Part shown: positions 34,970-43,386 of the stretch, piece by piece
Position numbering within the stretch: position 1 is the stretch's first letter
Layout: every line of letters starts with the position of its first letter
Assembly (NCBI GenBank): GCA_016711345.1
Contig: JADJTD010000001.1
Span: 3,100,001 to 3,164,000 of the forward strand
DNA from: Chloracidobacterium sp.
GTDB taxonomy: Bacteria; Acidobacteriota; Blastocatellia; Pyrinomonadales; Pyrinomonadaceae
DNA length: 64,000 bases
Direction: 5' to 3'
Notes under the pieces: generated by a model
The model's input: only the letters and a program-made list of their open reading frames with translations
Database searches by the model: none
Told to the model about the DNA's origin: nothing
Position numbers and translations under genes: made by a program

Positions 34970-36103
34970 GTGAAAGATCAAATATCAAAATTTCTTCAGG
35001 AACGTATAGACGCAGGTGATTTTCCTTCCGCCGTCTATCTCGTTGCTGAAAAAGGCGAGATCGTTTTGCGGGATGCTCTTGGCTTTGCTGTTGTCGAACC
35101 TGAACGGATCGAGACGAGTATCGACACCGTCTACGATCTGGCGAGTTTGACTAAGGTGTTGGTGACGGGGCTTTTGTTTGCGAGATTTCTGGAGAGCGAC
35201 TCATATCTGAGTCTGAGTAGTCCGATCTGGAAGTTGTTCCGGGAGCTTAAGTCGCACGACAAGGCTGAAATAACAGTCATGGACCTTGTAACTCATACTT
35301 CCGGTTTTAGAGCCTGGTTTCCTTTTTACTCCGTCTTTTTTGATCCGAAATTTATACCCGAAGCAGTGAAGGCAACAATTACAGATCTCCCCTTAGATCA
35401 GTCGCCAAGAGCGTCAGTAGTCTACAGCGATCTAAATTTCCTGCTTTTGGGTTACAGACTCGCTAGTATGAGCGAACAGAATTCATTGGAAGATAAATCA
35501 AGGAAAGAGATTTTTAGTCCGCTCGGACTAAAAGACACATTTTTCAATCCGCCAGCCGAATTAAAAATGCGGCTTGCGGCGAGTGAAAAGGGAAATCAGT
35601 ATGAACAAAACACTTGCCGTGAATTATTTCCCGAACTCCGCATTCCGCATTCCGCTTTCCGCACTCATCAGATTTGGGGAGAGGTTCACGACGGCAACGC
35701 TTATTTTATGGGTGGTATAGCTGGTCACGCGGGGCTTTTCTCAACTGCGGAAGAGACATTCAAGATCGCCCAGCAGTTTTTACCGAATTACACGACACTT
35801 CTAAAGCCTGAAACATGTGAGCTTTTCCGCACCAATTTTACAAAGGGGATGAATGAAGACCGCTCGTTTGCTTTTCAGCTTGCTTCGACAAAGGACTCGA
35901 CAGCAGGGAGCAAAATGTCACGGGAGAGCTTTGGCCATCTTGGTTTTACGGGCACGAGCCTGTGGATCGATCCTGTCAAAGAGCGGGTATTTATCTTGCT
36001 GACCAACCGTACCCATAACCACGCATTGCCGTTTGTAAATATCAATTCTGTTCGCCGCAGGTTTCATGATCTTGCGATAGATTTCCTTGATGAAAATCAT
36101 TAG
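34970..36103 (+). CDS. Serine hydrolase, class C beta-lactamase-like
   Basis: A 377-residue member of the penicillin-binding/serine hydrolase family. The active-site SxxK is SLTK in VYDLASLTKVLVTG, and the second motif is YSD in ASVVYSDLNFLLLG, where YSN or YAN is more usual. No signal peptide is visible with the GTG start at 34970, so cytoplasmic esterase or amidase activity is as likely as a wall enzyme. A third conserved motif may be HLGFTGTS, in place of KTG. An odd feature: at about 35631-35668 the frame runs through CCGCATT repeats encoding ELRIPHSAFRTH, absent from typical homologues. Confidence 0.87.
   Translation: MKDQISKFLQERIDAGDFPSAVYLVAEKGEIVLRDALGFAVVEPERIETSIDTVYDLASLTKVLVTGLLFARFLESDSYLSLSSPIWKLFRELKSHDKAEITVMDLVTHTSGFRAWFPFYSVFFDPKFIPEAVKATITDLPLDQSPRASVVYSDLNFLLLGYRLASMSEQNSLEDKSRKEIFSPLGLKDTFFNPPAELKMRLAASEKGNQYEQNTCRELFPELRIPHSAFRTHQIWGEVHDGNAYFMGGIAGHAGLFSTAEETFKIAQQFLPNYTTLLKPETCELFRTNFTKGMNEDRSFAFQLASTKDSTAGSKMSRESFGHLGFTGTSLWIDPVKERVFILLTNRTHNHALPFVNINSVRRRFHDLAIDFLDENH
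35625..35668. repeat. CCGCATT-type repeat within the serine hydrolase gene
   Basis: Units of 8 bases close to TCCGCATT occur at about 35638, 35646 and 35654 with small changes (CTCCGCATT, CCGCTTTCC). They keep the reading frame and encode RIPHSAFRTH. It appears to be a short repeat captured by the gene. Confidence 0.6.
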
Positions 36104-36174
36104 CAACGAATTATTCTAATTTCTAATCAAATCGGCGCTTTCCCAAGTATTACTGAGTCTGGAGAACGCGGTTG

Positions 36175-37371
36175 ATGAAATTTGTTACTACATTAGGCCT
36201 TCTTTTATTGAGCTTCGCTTTTTCAGCGTTTGGGCAGACGGACAAGTCAACGCGCCCGCGAGTTGCGACTACGGCAACGCCGCCTAGAATTGCGAATGAG
36301 CCTTACAAATCCTCAACACCGAACAGTCCTCCGGTGTTGTCCGGCAGCAGCAGATATCCGAATCCATCTTCGTTGCCAACACCGCCTGCAAAAGCAGGTG
36401 ATGACAACGAGGTTATCAAGGTCGAAACAAATCTTGTGACTATGCCGGTGTCGGTGCTCGATCGCGAAGGCCGATTCATTGCAGGCTTGCAGCAAAAGGA
36501 CTTTCAAATATTTGAGAACGGCATCCAGCAGAAGGTTGATTATTTTCAGTCTGTCGAGCAGCCGTTTACAGTTGTTCTGTTGATCGACGTGAGTCCTTCT
36601 ACGCAGTTCAAGATCGATGAGATACAGAACGCGGCCATTACATTTGTAAATCAGCTTCGGCCCGGCGACCGTGTGATGGTTATTTCGTTCGATGAAGATG
36701 TTCATGTTCTAAGCCCGGTCACAGGCAATCGAAACCAGCTTCGAAGTGCGATCAGAGAAGCGCGATTTGGTGACGGAACGAGCCTTTATGATGCTGTCGA
36801 TTATGTGATCGACAATCAACTGCGGCAGATAGACGGCAGAAAGGCTGTAGTGCTGTTTAGCGACGGCGTTGACACCACATCGCGTCACGCGAACTACGAC
36901 AGCACGCTGCGATCTACCGAAGAGGCCGATGCTATCTTTTACACTCTTCGATACGACACGTCTCGTGACATGGGCGGCAATTTTCCCGGTCCGGGAAGCC
37001 GAGGCGGCCAGGTTTCTATTGGCGACATTCTTGGTGCGATACTATCAGGCGGCAATGTAAATACAGGTCGGGGCGGCGGTTCGGGTTCTAGGGGCGAATA
37101 TGACAAAGGTCGCAAATATCTCGAAATGCTGGCACAGAACAGCGGCGGACGTGAATTTGAGGCTCAGTCGCTATATAACGTCGAAGCGGCGTTCTCAGGC
37201 ATTGCCGAAGAACTGAGACGCCAGTATTCGCTTGGCTACTATCCTGAAAACGTAGGCAAGGTTGGGGATAGAAAACAGATCAAGATTCGTGTTATGCGTC
37301 CGAACGTCGTCGTTCGAGCCAAGAACAGCTACATTGTTGGACAGACAACCAGGAATGTTGCCGGCAGATAA
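36175..37371 (+). CDS. Secreted VWA-domain protein (acidobacterial VWFA-related family)
   Basis: A 398-residue exported protein. A signal peptide (TTLGLLLLSFAFSAFGQ) leads into a Pro/Thr/Ser-rich stretch, then a domain with VIKVETNLVTMPVSVLDREGRF that marks the Acidobacteria VWFA-related family. The MIDAS metal site is intact: DVSPST, the Thr in GDGTSLYDAVDY, and SDGVDTTSR. A Gly-rich insertion (residues about 285-310) follows. It may bind extracellular ligands or matrix. A paralogue follows 124 bases later. ATG 36175 is preferred over TTG one codon earlier. Confidence 0.9.
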   Translation: MKFVTTLGLLLLSFAFSAFGQTDKSTRPRVATTATPPRIANEPYKSSTPNSPPVLSGSSRYPNPSSLPTPPAKAGDDNEVIKVETNLVTMPVSVLDREGRFIAGLQQKDFQIFENGIQQKVDYFQSVEQPFTVVLLIDVSPSTQFKIDEIQNAAITFVNQLRPGDRVMVISFDEDVHVLSPVTGNRNQLRSAIREARFGDGTSLYDAVDYVIDNQLRQIDGRKAVVLFSDGVDTTSRHANYDSTLRSTEEADAIFYTLRYDTSRDMGGNFPGPGSRGGQVSIGDILGAILSGGNVNTGRGGGSGSRGEYDKGRKYLEMLAQNSGGREFEAQSLYNVEAAFSGIAEELRRQYSLGYYPENVGKVGDRKQIKIRVMRPNVVVRAKNSYIVGQTTRNVAGR

Positions 37372-37401
37372 CCCAAGATTCCTATGCAAAAGTTGCAAAT
37401 C

Positions 37402-37430
37402 GAAGACGGACTTAAAACGTCTTCTTTTTT
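37402..37430 (+). terminator. Rho-independent terminator between the two VWA genes
   Basis: GAAGACG (37402-37408) pairs with CGTCTTC (37418-37424) across a 9-base loop, followed by six T. Confidence 0.85.
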
Positions 37431-37494
37431 ATCGATGCGGCATCCTTCTCTGCACTTCGCGGCATCGAATGTTGTATTCTAAGGTCAACATTCA

Positions 37495-38649
37495 ATGAAG
37501 AATATCGGAACATACTTTGCTGCGGGTTTTATTCTTCTTTTTAGCGGCATTGGGATACTGGCACAGTCCGGCCGTGACACTTCTTCGTCGGGTGGTAAAT
37601 CAAACCAGAGGCCTGTTAAATCTTCGCCAACTCCAGAACCAGGAAGTGTAAGTCCGGTTGATGACTCAGCCGCAACTGTAGATGATACAGAGGTCATCAA
37701 GGTTGACACTCAGCTTGTGACCATACCGGTGCGTGTGATGGACAAAAAAGGCCGTTTTGTCGGCGGGCTGGCGAAGGAAAACTTCAAGGTTTTTGAAGAC
37801 GGAGTTGAAAAAGAACTCGCGTTGTTTTCAAACGAACAGCAGCCGTTTACCGTCGCTCTCGTGCTTGATATGAGTTACTCGACGACCTTCAAGATCACTG
37901 AGATACAATCGGCGGCTATTGCGTTTATCGACCAGCTTCGCCCGCAGGACAAGGTGATGGTGATCTCTTTTGATGAGGAAGTTCACATGCTCTGCGAAGC
38001 TACCAACGACCGCCAAGCCATATACCGTGCGATAAAAGGCACTAAGATCTCAACGGGCACAAGCCTATACGAAGCCGTCGATCTCGTAATGAACGAACGC
38101 CTTCGGAGGATCGAAGGCCGTAAAGCGATCATTCTGTTTACTGACGGCGTTGATACGACGAGCCGCAGGGCAAATGCAATGAATAACACCGGTGATGCGA
38201 TGGAACTTGACGCTCTCATTTATCCTATCCGATATGACACTTATGCCGACGTTCAGAAAATGAAGAATGGGACAGGAATTCCGACAACGCCGCCTATTCA
38301 AAGCCCGATCCCACAGCAGGGCAGCATTCCTATTCCGTTTCCACTTCCAACGATCGCAACACCGAACAGCCGGGGCACAAGTGCAGAAGATTACGAAAGA
38401 GCCAGAGAATTTCTCGATCAACTCGCACTGCGGACTGGCGGCACTGTTTATCTCGCCAGCACGACAATGAATTTGTCGGAAGGATTTTCCAAGATCGCGA
38501 GCGAGCTGCGCGAATTTTACAGTCTTGGCATTTACCCCGATGACGTAAAGCCCGGAAAAGTCAGGAAGCTAAAAGTAAAGGTCGAAAGAGAGGGGTTGGC
38601 AGTGCGGGCAAGAGAAACGTATATCGTTCGTAAAAAACGGCAGAGATAA
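37495..38649 (+). CDS. Secreted VWA-domain protein, paralogue of the preceding gene
   Basis: A 384-residue exported protein with a signal peptide (AAGFILLFSGIGILAQ), a Ser/Pro/Thr linker and the same VWFA-related domain: IKVDTQLVTIPVRVMDKKGRF. The MIDAS is intact in LDMSYST, STGTSLYEAVD and TDGVDTTSR. It differs from the first in the linker and in a Pro-rich insertion (about residues 258-295, PTTPPIQSPIP). The two genes are separated by a terminator, so they may be expressed independently. The gene runs into a convergent secreted nuclease gene. Confidence 0.9.
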   Translation: MKNIGTYFAAGFILLFSGIGILAQSGRDTSSSGGKSNQRPVKSSPTPEPGSVSPVDDSAATVDDTEVIKVDTQLVTIPVRVMDKKGRFVGGLAKENFKVFEDGVEKELALFSNEQQPFTVALVLDMSYSTTFKITEIQSAAIAFIDQLRPQDKVMVISFDEEVHMLCEATNDRQAIYRAIKGTKISTGTSLYEAVDLVMNERLRRIEGRKAIILFTDGVDTTSRRANAMNNTGDAMELDALIYPIRYDTYADVQKMKNGTGIPTTPPIQSPIPQQGSIPIPFPLPTIATPNSRGTSAEDYERAREFLDQLALRTGGTVYLASTTMNLSEGFSKIASELREFYSLGIYPDDVKPGKVRKLKVKVEREGLAVRARETYIVRKKRQR

Positions 38650-38650
38650 T

Positions 38651-38687
38651 AAAACCGGCTACCAATAAATATGGCAACCGGTTTAAT
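38651..38687. terminator. Hairpin between convergent VWA and nuclease genes
   Basis: AAAACCGG (from 38651) pairs with CCGGTTT (38678-38684), with CCA/TGG inside the loop side. A-runs and T-runs on both flanks suit termination in both directions. Confidence 0.75.
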
Positions 38688-38704
38688 CCCTAAGATGTCA
38701 ATAG

Positions 38705-40870
38705 TCATTTGATCGCGTCTTGAAGCCTGTATTTCCGTTCGGCTTCTAACTCATCAATCGTATATTGGTCAGGTAGCAATTCCCAATCCTCAACAAGCCC
38801 ATTGTCCACGACTGCTTCGATAACGGCCTGAATCCCCAACGGCACATTTGAGAAGAAATCGAAACCTGTCAATGTTTCGATATTATCAACGCTGACGCGA
38901 TAGTTGCGCCAGTTAAGCCCAAGGCCATCCTCATTAGGCATTCTGACCGCGATAGTTCGTGTTGAAGTTGTCACACGGGAAACGTCGTTTGTTCCTTGCG
39001 GTATGACAATTATGACTTTCCAGGTCTCTGTTGGCAGGGCAACTTGCGCAGGTCCAATAACACCGTTTATACCTGAACCGCCGGAAATTATGTAAAGCTC
39101 ATTGCCCTGATTTGCCAACGTGCGGCAGTAGGTTTCTAGGTCCGCCCAAGGCCCTGAGTTGTTGTCCGAAGCTTGCGGGATAAAGTTCGTCATCAGGAAC
39201 GTTGACGAATTATCAGGAACGGTTAATGTTCTGTCTCCTGACGGACACATATGCCCGCGATCGTAACCGGATCCGGAGTAACCGTTTTGGTTGACGTGAT
39301 ACCATGATGCCGGCAAAGCGGGATCCTCACGGTAATCATCCTGTCGTTGGGTACCACCCAGCCAAGATGGATCTAGATGCCAAGAAACCCAGTTTGGCCT
39401 GCGATTGTCTCGGTGATACGACAGGACGTAGGTCGATTTTAGCATCAAATAGTTAGTTGGCTGATTAACATCCGTGATGGCGTTCGAAGGATTGCCCATC
39501 GTTATATGAACGTTCGTCGGCGTTGGTGTACCCGTTGCAGTGTTTGTTGCAGTAGCGGTTGCCGTTGCAGTGTTTGTCGGGGTTCCGGTTGCCATCGGAG
39601 TGGCTGTATTCGTTGGCGTTCCGGTAGCTGTCGGAGTTCCGCCGCACAAATTTCCAGCATCGGACGTCGGGCCAAAAATCGTGTAGGTACTTGTATTACG
39701 ATTGCCGCCGGAACCGTTTGGACAACGCTGCATTGAAACAACATCGCCGTTCGCGGCTATATTCTCATCAACCTGAGGCTGACCTCCATTCAGCAAAACA
39801 AGCAGGCCGGGGTCATCAGCGTCATTGGTGTCATAGACAATTGCATCGCGGAGATTCGTCGTAGTTACAGGTGTATTTACAGGAAAGTCCGTAGCATTGG
39901 CGGCGTAAAGAGCCACTGCATCTTGTCCGTTTTGAAGCGTGTTGCCTGCAAAGGTAATATCGACTCCGGGTACGCCAACGTTGCCGAGTGTAAAATACCC
40001 TTGTGCATTTGTGCTAAAACCGTCAAGGTCAAATGCGGCGTAAGACAGATCGTTCGATCCGTTGTAAAACACTAACACAAGCCCATCAAGAGGAGAGTTT
40101 CCGGCACCACCGTCATAAAGCTCAACAAACTCAGCCACATCGGAACCAGGCGTATCGGAATCAACTTCGTTAATGATCACATTTGGTGTCGCGGTCGGAG
40201 TAAAGGTCGCCGTTGCCGTTGAAGTCGCGGTAGCTGTGTTTGTCGGAGTGCTAGTAACTGTTGCTGTGGCCGTGTTAGTTGGAGTAGCGGTTGCAGTATT
40301 GGTTGGCGTATTTGTCGGCGTTGGCGTTGTGTTGCCGCCAAGGCTTGTCACCGATATACTGTCGAAATTAATGCGATTTGCTCCGCCTGAAATTTTGCGA
40401 AGTTCAAAGCGGATCGCCTTTCGGGCTCCGATAGTGAATGTTTCAGTCGTGAGCGACTGCGAACTTGAGGTGATGGTGGAGCCAAACTTCTGCCATGTCG
40501 CCCCGTCATTTTGTGAACCCCACAATTCCCATGTGCTGCTCGCATCTGTTCCGTAAACCGCATGTTGGACGGAGAATGTTCCGGCGTTAGGAACATTGAA
40601 ATTCATCCTCACTGTGCCTGAGTTGCGAACGCGCGCAGCAAAGGTGCCGATTTTGTGATCGGTGGTCAGGCTTCCGGTGAGAGCGTCATCCAGTGTCCAT
40701 TCACCCGTTTTCAGTGTGACCGTGCCAACAGCGTAGGAACCTTTGCCGCCAGCCTCAAAGCCTTCGTCGAGATTCGATGCTGCATTTGAGCTAAGGCCTA
40801 TAAATGCAAAAGTATAGATCACAGTCAATGCTGCGATAGCCGAATAGATAATGTAATGTCGTTTGATCAC
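38705..40870 (-). CDS. Secreted multidomain protein with lamin-tail and DNA/RNA non-specific endonuclease domains
   Basis: A 721-residue exported protein. After a signal anchor (residues 7-30) comes a carbohydrate-binding-like sandwich (about 35-175), then a Thr/Pro/Ala linker (181-229), a lamin-tail-like domain (about 228-400, VIINEVDSDTPGSDVAEFVE), a second Thr/Pro linker (411-453), and a NUC1 endonuclease (about 455-700). The nuclease motif is DRGH at residues 537-540 with metal-site Asn in QASDNNSGPW. It would degrade extracellular DNA and RNA, for nutrient use, biofilm turnover or competition. A fusion of adhesive modules and nuclease is the notable architecture. Confidence 0.88.
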   Translation of the reverse strand: MIKRHYIIYSAIAALTVIYTFAFIGLSSNAASNLDEGFEAGGKGSYAVGTVTLKTGEWTLDDALTGSLTTDHKIGTFAARVRNSGTVRMNFNVPNAGTFSVQHAVYGTDASSTWELWGSQNDGATWQKFGSTITSSSQSLTTETFTIGARKAIRFELRKISGGANRINFDSISVTSLGGNTTPTPTNTPTNTATATPTNTATATVTSTPTNTATATSTATATFTPTATPNVIINEVDSDTPGSDVAEFVELYDGGAGNSPLDGLVLVFYNGSNDLSYAAFDLDGFSTNAQGYFTLGNVGVPGVDITFAGNTLQNGQDAVALYAANATDFPVNTPVTTTNLRDAIVYDTNDADDPGLLVLLNGGQPQVDENIAANGDVVSMQRCPNGSGGNRNTSTYTIFGPTSDAGNLCGGTPTATGTPTNTATPMATGTPTNTATATATATNTATGTPTPTNVHITMGNPSNAITDVNQPTNYLMLKSTYVLSYHRDNRRPNWVSWHLDPSWLGGTQRQDDYREDPALPASWYHVNQNGYSGSGYDRGHMCPSGDRTLTVPDNSSTFLMTNFIPQASDNNSGPWADLETYCRTLANQGNELYIISGGSGINGVIGPAQVALPTETWKVIIVIPQGTNDVSRVTTSTRTIAVRMPNEDGLGLNWRNYRVSVDNIETLTGFDFFSNVPLGIQAVIEAVVDNGLVEDWELLPDQYTIDELEAERKYRLQDAIK
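39512..39640 (-). repeat. DNA repeat encoding the second Thr/Pro linker of the nuclease
   Basis: A degenerate minisatellite of CTGCAACxxxACTGCAACx type, on the minus strand, encodes TPTNTATATATATNTATGTP-like residues 411-453. It is a typical expandable linker. Confidence 0.7.
40184..40330 (-). repeat. DNA repeat encoding the first Thr/Pro linker of the nuclease
   Basis: The minus strand encodes Thr/Pro/Ala repeats TPTNTATATPTNT (residues 181-229) through degenerate 12-18 base units. Similarity to the second linker suggests duplication within the gene. Confidence 0.7.
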
Positions 40871-40938
40871 GCTCTGCTTATCCTTGTGGAAATGCTACAG
40901 ATTATATACCCATTTCACACCAATCCGAAGTTAAATGT

Positions 40939-42234
40939 CTAAATCACGGTGCCGTCCGCGATGACCGCGTTTTTTGGGATAATGATAATTCCGTCGCGGA
41001 TATAGAACGATTTGTCGTCGGCTTCAAAATTTTCCGCTCCGTCCTTGTTAAGTAACTGAACGTTTTTCCCGATACGAACGTTCTTGTCTATTATAGAACG
41101 CCGTATGATAGTGTTCTCGCCAACGCCGATGTGCGGGATCCTGTTTGCAATGTTACCGGTAATTTCGGATATCGATTCAAAAAAATCCGAGCCCATGACT
41201 ATTGAATCCTGAATGTCTGCGCCTTTATCGATACGACTGCGCAGCCCGATGATCGAATTGCGAACGCGGACGCCGTTCAGTATGCAGCCTTCGCTGACCA
41301 TCGAATTATCGATATCGCAGCCGTGCATCTTCGAAGGCGGCAGATAGCGGCTGCGTGTGTAGATCGGCGCTGCTGCATCAAAGAAATTAAATTTCGGGAG
41401 CGGTGAAGCCAGATCGAGATTTGCCTCGTAAAAAGCGCGGATCGTTCCGATATCTTCCCAATAGTCTGTAAAAAGATGTGCCTGAACATTATATTTCTCG
41501 ATGGCAGCGGGGATTATCTCGCGTCCAAAATCTACCCACGAATTATCGGCGTTGAGCAGCTCGACCATTCGGTTGTAGTTGAAAACATAGATCCCCATCG
41601 ACGCCAGAAACGGACGGCTCTCGGCCTCTGCGGCAGACAGTCCAAAGGCCGTCGTATCGACAAGCATAGATTCGAGCAGGTCACCCGTCGGCTTTTCACG
41701 AAATTCGACGATCTTGCCGTTCGCATCGGTTTTCAGCAAGCCGAATTCCGGTGCCTCATCTCGTCGGCAAGGATGAACCGAAACAGTCATGTCAGCTTTG
41801 GTGTCGAAGTGGCGTTTGAGAAATACGGTGTAATCCATCCTGTAAAGATGGTCACCCGAAAGTATGAGCAACGTATCAACATGCTGATCGCTCAAGTGCG
41901 GCAGCACCTGACGAACGGCGTCCGCAGTACCCTGAAACCATTCAGGGTTCTCTTTTGTCTGTTCGGCTGCCAGAACCTCGACAAAACCCGTCGAGAAGCT
42001 TGAAAAACGATATGTACGCGAGATATGACGATTGAGCGACGCGGAATTGTACTGCGTCAACACGAATATCTGGGTGATCTCTGAGTTGATACAGTTCGAA
42101 ACGGGCACGTCGATCAGTCGATACGTCCCGCCAAGCGGTACAGCCGGCTTCGACCGCTCATGCGTCAAGGGAAAAAGGCGCGACCCCGCACCGCCACCAA
42201 GTATTACCGCAACTACATTGTCGTATTGCCCCAT
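40939..42234 (-). CDS. glgC: Glucose-1-phosphate adenylyltransferase
   Basis: A 431-residue ADP-glucose pyrophosphorylase. Motifs: nucleotide-binding GGGAGSRLFPLT near residue 13, SKPAVPLGGTYRLIDVPVSN, WFQGTADAV, SGDHLYRMDY and the catalytic-region EFREKP. The C-terminal half has a beta-helix (VSEGCILNGVRVRNSIIG). It makes ADP-glucose for glycogen synthesis, and is usually allosterically controlled. The GH15 glucan hydrolase at 17151 would act in the opposite direction. It is divergent from mtgA with an inverted repeat between. Confidence 0.96.
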   Translation of the reverse strand: MGQYDNVVAVILGGGAGSRLFPLTHERSKPAVPLGGTYRLIDVPVSNCINSEITQIFVLTQYNSASLNRHISRTYRFSSFSTGFVEVLAAEQTKENPEWFQGTADAVRQVLPHLSDQHVDTLLILSGDHLYRMDYTVFLKRHFDTKADMTVSVHPCRRDEAPEFGLLKTDANGKIVEFREKPTGDLLESMLVDTTAFGLSAAEAESRPFLASMGIYVFNYNRMVELLNADNSWVDFGREIIPAAIEKYNVQAHLFTDYWEDIGTIRAFYEANLDLASPLPKFNFFDAAAPIYTRSRYLPPSKMHGCDIDNSMVSEGCILNGVRVRNSIIGLRSRIDKGADIQDSIVMGSDFFESISEITGNIANRIPHIGVGENTIIRRSIIDKNVRIGKNVQLLNKDGAENFEADDKSFYIRDGIIIIPKNAVIADGTVI

Positions 42235-42242
42235 AGCTTCTA

Positions 42243-42350
42243 AGTGAATAGTAAAACGTGAATCGTGAATAGTAAATAGCGATTAGTAAATCGGCGGGAA
42301 CATTCCTGTGCTCTTGACTATTCATTATTCACTATTCACTATTCACTAAA
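42243..42350. repeat. Imperfect inverted repeat of the GTGAATAGT class between glgC and mtgA
   Basis: The left part 42243-42290 consists of GTGAATAGTAAA, CGTGAATCGTGAATAGTAAA and similar units; the right part 42317-42349 consists of ATTCATTATTCACTATTCACTA-type units, the complement. The gap is therefore a large imperfect hairpin. The same vocabulary makes the SCO signal-peptide repeat at 4844-4944. Confidence 0.8.
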
Positions 42351-42354
42351 AGGG

Positions 42355-43164
42355 ATGTGGTATTGGATAAAAGTCTTGTCTCTCGTTCTTGTCGGAGCGT
42401 TGCTCGTGTGGTTTTTGTACGAGTTCATCACGTTCCCGGCGATCTCGCGTCTGCGGACTGAGAATCCGACGACTTCGTCGATGATCGAATACCGACTTTC
42501 GCAAGCGACGGCTGAGGGCCGTGAGCCGCGAAAGTTTATGATCTGGATGCCGATCGAACAGATCTCGCCTAATTTACAGCGTGCAGTGCTTGCGGGCGAA
42601 GACGCCAGATTCTTTGAGCACGACGGTTTTGATTGGGACGCGATCCAAAAGGCATGGGACGAGGCCGTAAAGGAAGGCGAAAAAGAAGCCCGCGAAGAGT
42701 GTGAGGCCGAGGCAAAGACGCCGCAGGAAAAGAAGGACTGCAAGCCGAGCGAAGACGACTGGATACCGCCGATGCCGAGCTTCAAACGCGGTGCTTCGAC
42801 CGTGACGCAGCAGCTTTCTAAGAACCTTTTCCTTTCCGAAGACCGCAACTTCCTGCGAAAGGGCCGCGAAGCGGTTTACACCTACTTTCTCGAACGCGAA
42901 CTCACAAAAAAACGCATTCTCGAGATATACCTCAACGTAATCGAATGGGGCGACGGCATTTACGGTGCCGAAGCGGCCTCGCGAGCCTATTTCAAAAAGT
43001 CCGCCTCAGACCTCACGCCGAGCGATGCCGCGTACCTCTCGGCAATGATCCCCAGCCCGTTAAACATCTTCAACCCAACCAAGAACCGAAAACGCGTCGT
43101 CCGCCGCCAGAAAGTCATCCAACGCGGAATGAACTCGATCAAGCTGGATTATTCGGAAAAGTAG
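42355..43164 (+). CDS. mtgA: Monofunctional peptidoglycan transglycosylase with extra loop
   Basis: A 269-residue GT51 enzyme with an N-terminal membrane anchor (LSLVLVGALLVWFLYEF). The catalytic Glu is in VLAGEDARFFEHDGFD (E82), and GASTVTQQLSKNLFLS is the substrate-groove motif. Between them is an insertion of about 40 residues, 104-144 (rich in Glu and Lys, KEGEKEAREECEAEAK), which is not seen in ordinary MtgA. The rest, including RILEIYLNVIEWG and YFKKSASDLTPSDAAYL, is standard. It polymerises lipid II glycan strands in the periplasm. Confidence 0.92.
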   Translation: MWYWIKVLSLVLVGALLVWFLYEFITFPAISRLRTENPTTSSMIEYRLSQATAEGREPRKFMIWMPIEQISPNLQRAVLAGEDARFFEHDGFDWDAIQKAWDEAVKEGEKEAREECEAEAKTPQEKKDCKPSEDDWIPPMPSFKRGASTVTQQLSKNLFLSEDRNFLRKGREAVYTYFLERELTKKRILEIYLNVIEWGDGIYGAEAASRAYFKKSASDLTPSDAAYLSAMIPSPLNIFNPTKNRKRVVRRQKVIQRGMNSIKLDYSEK

Positions 43165-43210
43165 CCCGCGACACTTGTCGGGGACGGCGCGACTATGGAA
43201 ATGTCGTGTT

Positions 43211-43325
43211 TTTCCGAGGAAATACAGCGCATTTCCTCGGAAATATGGCGCGTTTCCCCGGAAATATGGCGCGTTTCCCCGGAAATACGGCGGGTTTCCT
43301 CGGAAATATCGAACTTTTCCAAAGA
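43211..43325. repeat. Tandem 21-base repeats with TTTCC/GGAAA palindromic cores
   Basis: TTTCC occurs at 43211, 43232, 43253, 43274, 43295 and 43316, exactly 21 bases apart. The first five units hold TTTCC (or variant) followed by GGAAA, a 12-base near-palindrome; the sixth is degenerate. Because 21 is divisible by 3, all forward frames stay open, giving false open frames. The array lies between the convergent mtgA and S46 peptidase genes. Confidence 0.85.
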
Positions 43326-43352
43326 AAAAAGACTTCGTCCGTGTGGACGAAG
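43321..43352 (-). terminator. Terminator of the S46 peptidase gene
   Basis: Arms CTTCGTCC (43333-43340) and GGACGAAG (43345-43352) with a 4-base loop; on the minus strand it is followed by a T-rich run (the complement of AAAGAAAAAA at 43321-43330). Confidence 0.85.
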
Positions 43353-43386
43353 CCTTTATCCAGTCGCTATCGCGCCCGGTTTTGAC

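Noticed and set aside
40173..40556. Plus-strand valine-rich frame opposite the nuclease linker
   Set aside because: It is the complement of the Thr/Pro repeat coding strand; no independent start signal or function.
43211..43325. Possible CRISPR array
   Set aside because: The units touch each other with no unique spacers and have a 21-base step, so it is a tandem repeat, not a CRISPR array.
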